Shown one piece after another: positions 61,547-64,000 of a DNA stretch of 64,000 bases. The stretch comes from Albidovulum sediminicola. GTDB taxonomy: Bacteria; Pseudomonadota; Alphaproteobacteria; Rhodobacterales; Rhodobacteraceae. Position numbers and translations under genes: made by a program. The notes under the pieces were generated by a model. The model did not search any database. It saw only the letters and a list, made by a program, of their open reading frames with translations, and was not told where the DNA came from. Each line of letters begins with the position of its first letter. The first letter of the stretch is position 1. Location: positions 248,001 to 312,000 of the forward strand of contig NZ_JAOWLA010000002.1 in assembly GCF_025751575.1 (NCBI RefSeq), written 5' to 3'.

Positions 61547-62236
61547 ATGCGTAGCGCCGACCTCGAAGAGATTCGCTCCCTGCCGCTTTTTCGCGACATG
61601 GCGCCTGCGCATTTCGCGGAACTGACGCGGGGGGCCTACCACCAATCCTTTCCGCCCCAGGTCGACCTGATCGTCGAGGGGCGGCCCGCCGACTTCCTGC
61701 ACGTCATCACCGACGGCGCGGTCGAGCTTTTCGCACGATGGAACGGCAGGGAAACCACCATGGCCGTGGTGCGACCCGTGTCCACCTTCATCCTCGCGGC
61801 CTGTATCAACGATGCGCCCTACCTGATGTCGGCCCGCACATTGGTGCCCTCGCGCGTTGCGTTGATCCCCGGCACGGACCTGCGTTCGGTCTTCGCCCGC
61901 GATCCGGCTTTCGCGCAGGCGATCGTGCGCGAACTCGCCGGGTCCTACCGGGGCGTCGTTCGGCACGCGAAGAACATCAAGCTCAGAAACTCGAAAGAAC
62001 GGCTCGCAGCATTCCTGATTGCCGAATGCGAACGCAACGGCCGCAGCCGGACCTTCGCGCTGCCCTACGAAAAGCGCATCATCGCGTCCTACCTGGGCAT
62101 GACCCCCGAAAACCTGTCGCGCGCGCTTAAGCAGCTTCGGGAGGATGGCGTCACCATCGACGGGGCGACCGTGGACCTTGCCGATTTCGACCGTCTCTGC
62201 GCGATCGCGCTGCCCGGACGGCTGATGGACCGCTAA
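61547..62236 (+). CDS. narR: Crp/Fnr-family nitrate-respiration regulator (NarR-like)
   Basis: A 229-aa Crp/Fnr regulator from ATG 61547 (TTG 61538 is a possible earlier start). The cNMP-like barrel (FLHVITDGAVELFARWNGRE) is followed by the helix-turn-helix YEKRIIASYLGMTPENLSRA with the FNR-type recognition residues E-x2-S-R. It lacks the N-terminal cysteine cluster of FNR, so it does not sense oxygen through [4Fe-4S]. Paracoccus NarR, which is nitrate/nitrite-responsive, has this architecture and position, divergent from narK. A TTAACAATTATCAA at 61506-61519 may be a weak site for its own control. Confidence 0.85.
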   Translation: MRSADLEEIRSLPLFRDMAPAHFAELTRGAYHQSFPPQVDLIVEGRPADFLHVITDGAVELFARWNGRETTMAVVRPVSTFILAACINDAPYLMSARTLVPSRVALIPGTDLRSVFARDPAFAQAIVRELAGSYRGVVRHAKNIKLRNSKERLAAFLIAECERNGRSRTFALPYEKRIIASYLGMTPENLSRALKQLREDGVTIDGATVDLADFDRLCAIALPGRLMDR

Positions 62237-62245
62237 GGGCGTCCG

Positions 62246-62668
62246 TCAGGTGTCCGCGTGAAGGCGGGCCAGCGCCGCCTCGCACATGCCGTAGGGTTCC
62301 CACTCACAGCCCTGGCAAAGGATCTTGAGGCGTCCGGGCGGGACATTGCGGCGGATGCGCGCCTTGGCCTCGCCCCAGGTCAGCCGCTCACGCGGCGCCA
62401 GCGCAAGCGCGGCCGCATGGGCGCGGTCCAGCACCTTGATCTTGTCCTGGCTGGCGCAGAGATTGCCGCGCCGCTTGGGGCAGGGGGCGCAGATATCGTC
62501 CGCGGCCCCCGTGACCTCGATCACCGTCGCATCACCGCCCTGCGCGCGCAGACGTCCCATGACGATCGCGGTCATGTTGGCGGTGAACGCCTCGGAATAG
62601 CCCTTGCCCTCGAAGCCGAGCGAGCAGAGGAAATGGTGGGGGCGGTAGCGGACGGGGCGCCCGCTCAC
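62246..62668 (-). CDS. DUF1284 protein
   Basis: A 140-aa protein with the DUF1284 layout, RPHHFLCSLGFEGKGYSEAF, and cysteine sets CAPCPKRRGNLC and KILCQGCEWEPYGMC that could bind a metal or Fe-S cluster. The start is a GTG at 62668 overlapping the purF TGA (GTGA, 62665-62668), so it is translationally coupled to purF. A longer frame to 62761 would run far into purF and is unlikely. The function is unknown. Confidence 0.85.
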   Translation of the reverse strand: MSGRPVRYRPHHFLCSLGFEGKGYSEAFTANMTAIVMGRLRAQGGDATVIEVTGAADDICAPCPKRRGNLCASQDKIKVLDRAHAAALALAPRERLTWGEAKARIRRNVPPGRLKILCQGCEWEPYGMCEAALARLHADT

Positions 62669-64000
62669 TCCGCCGCCTTCATGGTGAAGCCCTTGGCGAT
62701 CTGGTCCGAGGGCGCCACGGGATATTCGCCAGAGAAGCAGGCGTCGCAATATTGCGGGCACGAGGCGTCGCGCCCCTTGGCCTCACCCGCCGCGCGATAG
62801 AGCCCGTCGAGCGAGATGAACTTCAGGGAGTCGACGCCGATCCAGTCGCGCATCTCATCCTCGCTCATCGTCGCGGCCAGAAGCTTGTCGCGGTCCGGCG
62901 TATCGACCCCGTAGAAACAGGGCCAGGCGGTGGGGGGCGAGGCGATGCGGAAATGCACCTCCGCCGCGCCGGCATCGAGGATCATGTCCTTGATCTTGCG
63001 GCTGGTGGTCCCGCGCACCACCGAGTCGTCCACCAGGATCACGCGCTTGTCCTTGATCAGGGCGCGGTTGACGTTGAGCTTCAGGCGCACACCCATGTTG
63101 CGGATCTGCTCGGTCGGCTCGATAAAGGTGCGGCCCATGTACTGGTTGCGGATGATCCCCATGCCGTAGGGGATGCCGCTTTCGGCGGCAAAGCCGATCG
63201 CGGCGGGCGTGCCCGAATCCGGCACCGGGCAGACCAGATCGGCCTCGACCGGGCTTTCGCGGGCCAACTCGACCCCGATCTGGCGCCGCGTCTCATAGAC
63301 CGAGCGTCCGCCGAGGATCGAGTCGGGGCGCGAGAAGTAGACATGTTCGAAGATGCAGAAACGCGACTTCGCGGGGTTGAAGGGGCGCGAGCTTGCGACC
63401 TGGCCCTTCGCGATCACGACCATCTCGCCCGGCTCGATCTCCCGCACGAATTCGGCGCCGATGATGTCGAGCGCGCAGGTCTCGGACGACAGCACGTAGC
63501 CGTCCTCGCCGATCCGGCCAAGGACCAGCGGGCGGACGCCCAGAGGGTCGCGCACGCCGATCAGCTTGGTGCGCGTCATCGCGATGACCGAAAACGCTCC
63601 CTCGACCGCGCGCAGGGCGTCCTTGATCCGCTCCGCCAGAGACTTGTGGATCGAATGCGCCATCAGGTGGATGATGCATTCGCTGTCAGAGGAGGACTGG
63701 AAGATCGCGCCCCGGTCGATCAGGTCGCGGCGCAGCGCCGCCGCGTTGGTCAGGTTGCCGTTGTGCGCGATCGCCGCGCCGCCCATGGAGAACTCTCCGA
63801 AGAAGGGCTGCACGTCGCGGATCGCGGTGTGACCCTTGGAGCCTGCGGTGGAATAGCGCACATGACCGATGGCAAGGCTGCCGGGCAGCATCTGCATCAC
63901 GTCGGCCTTGGTGAAGTTGTCGCGGATGTAGCCGAAGCGGCGGGCGTTGTTGAAGCCTTCGCGCTCGTCATAGGCGACGATGCCGCCGGCTTCTTGTCCG
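62665..64000 (-). CDS. purF: Amidophosphoribosyltransferase, N-terminus outside window
   Basis: The C-terminal 444 residues of glutamine-PRPP amidotransferase; the frame enters from the right edge at GQEAGGIVAYDE, so the N-terminal catalytic cysteine lies outside. Visible features are the glutaminase domain (GHVRYSTAGSKGHTAIRDVQ; GNLTNAAALRRDLIDRGAIF; SSDSECIIHLMAHSI), VCPVPDSGTPAAIGFA and the PRPP-binding VILVDDSVVRGTTSRKI. It catalyses the first step of purine synthesis, phosphoribosylamine formation. It overlaps the DUF1284 gene by four bases. Confidence 0.96.
   Translation of the reverse strand, partial: GQEAGGIVAYDEREGFNNARRFGYIRDNFTKADVMQMLPGSLAIGHVRYSTAGSKGHTAIRDVQPFFGEFSMGGAAIAHNGNLTNAAALRRDLIDRGAIFQSSSDSECIIHLMAHSIHKSLAERIKDALRAVEGAFSVIAMTRTKLIGVRDPLGVRPLVLGRIGEDGYVLSSETCALDIIGAEFVREIEPGEMVVIAKGQVASSRPFNPAKSRFCIFEHVYFSRPDSILGGRSVYETRRQIGVELARESPVEADLVCPVPDSGTPAAIGFAAESGIPYGMGIIRNQYMGRTFIEPTEQIRNMGVRLKLNVNRALIKDKRVILVDDSVVRGTTSRKIKDMILDAGAAEVHFRIASPPTAWPCFYGVDTPDRDKLLAATMSEDEMRDWIGVDSLKFISLDGLYRAAGEAKGRDASCPQYCDACFSGEYPVAPSDQIAKGFTMKAAE

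Noticed and set aside
1-64000. CRISPR array, insertion sequence, prophage, tRNA or rRNA
   Set aside because: No spaced repeats, transposase, integrase or cloverleaf-like segment was seen in reading the gaps; a dedicated tRNA and repeat search would be needed to exclude short ones.

Overview
This is a dense, high-GC stretch of alphaproteobacterial chromosome, most likely from a denitrifying or nitrate-respiring member of the Rhodobacteraceae (Paracoccus/Roseobacter-type). The evidence is the two-part fused NarK next to narGHJI with a cysteine-free Fnr-type regulator, the glgP-B-C-A-X order, frequent ATGA gene overlaps, GTG/TTG starts and heavy use of GC-rich codons. I see no rRNA, tRNA, CRISPR array, transposase or prophage gene.

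Layout. (1) 1-5235, minus strand: a five-gene operon (aldehyde dehydrogenase, an M19 dipeptidase homologue that has lost metal ligands, an unrecognised 558-aa protein, a DUF3726 protein and an Ldh_2-type dehydrogenase cut by the window edge). A divergent LysR regulator faces it, with two palindromes in the shared promoter, followed by a quinone oxidoreductase and a GMC oxidoreductase. This looks like a catabolic pathway of unknown substrate. (2) 9249-12670: a compact sugar/exopolysaccharide cassette (two Gfo/Idh/MocA oxidoreductases and a GT4 glycosyltransferase). (3) 12667-15394, minus: an apparently self-regulated TetR / CoA-ligase / enoyl-CoA hydratase operon. (4) 15631-20812: methylated-amine demethylation: a GbcAB-type Rieske oxygenase pair converging on a DgcA-like flavoprotein demethylase, which is divergent from a TetR regulator. 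(5) 20889-32061: a complete glycogen operon (glgP, glgB, glgC, glgA, glgX and a GH13 alpha-glucosidase).

(6) 32092-36115: a DUF2182/DUF1326 pair, a 74-aa helical protein and a ClpB-like AAA+ protein with a degenerate extra ATPase module. (7) 36319-40005: a second likely methylamine locus (2OG-Fe(II) oxygenase, non-pyrrolysine MttB homologue, divergent GcvA-like LysR). (8) 40033-42428: a 69-aa protein with a perfect ribosome-binding site, a winged-helix/TolB-like/TPR regulator and a stretch with decayed coding sequence. (9) 42429-46813: an RND efflux pair. (10) 46997-49960: a PhnA-type zinc-ribbon protein, a berberine-bridge-like FAD oxidase and a DJ-1/AraC regulator. (11) 49957-62236: an eight-gene nitrate respiration operon, narK-G-H-J-I, parvulin, carbonic anhydrase, DUF2478, with an FNR box upstream and the Fnr-like regulator divergent. 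(12) 62246-64000: DUF1284 translationally coupled to purF, which runs off the right edge.

The most original material is the 558-aa protein with the metal-poor M19 homologue in region 1, and the AAA+ protein in region 6.
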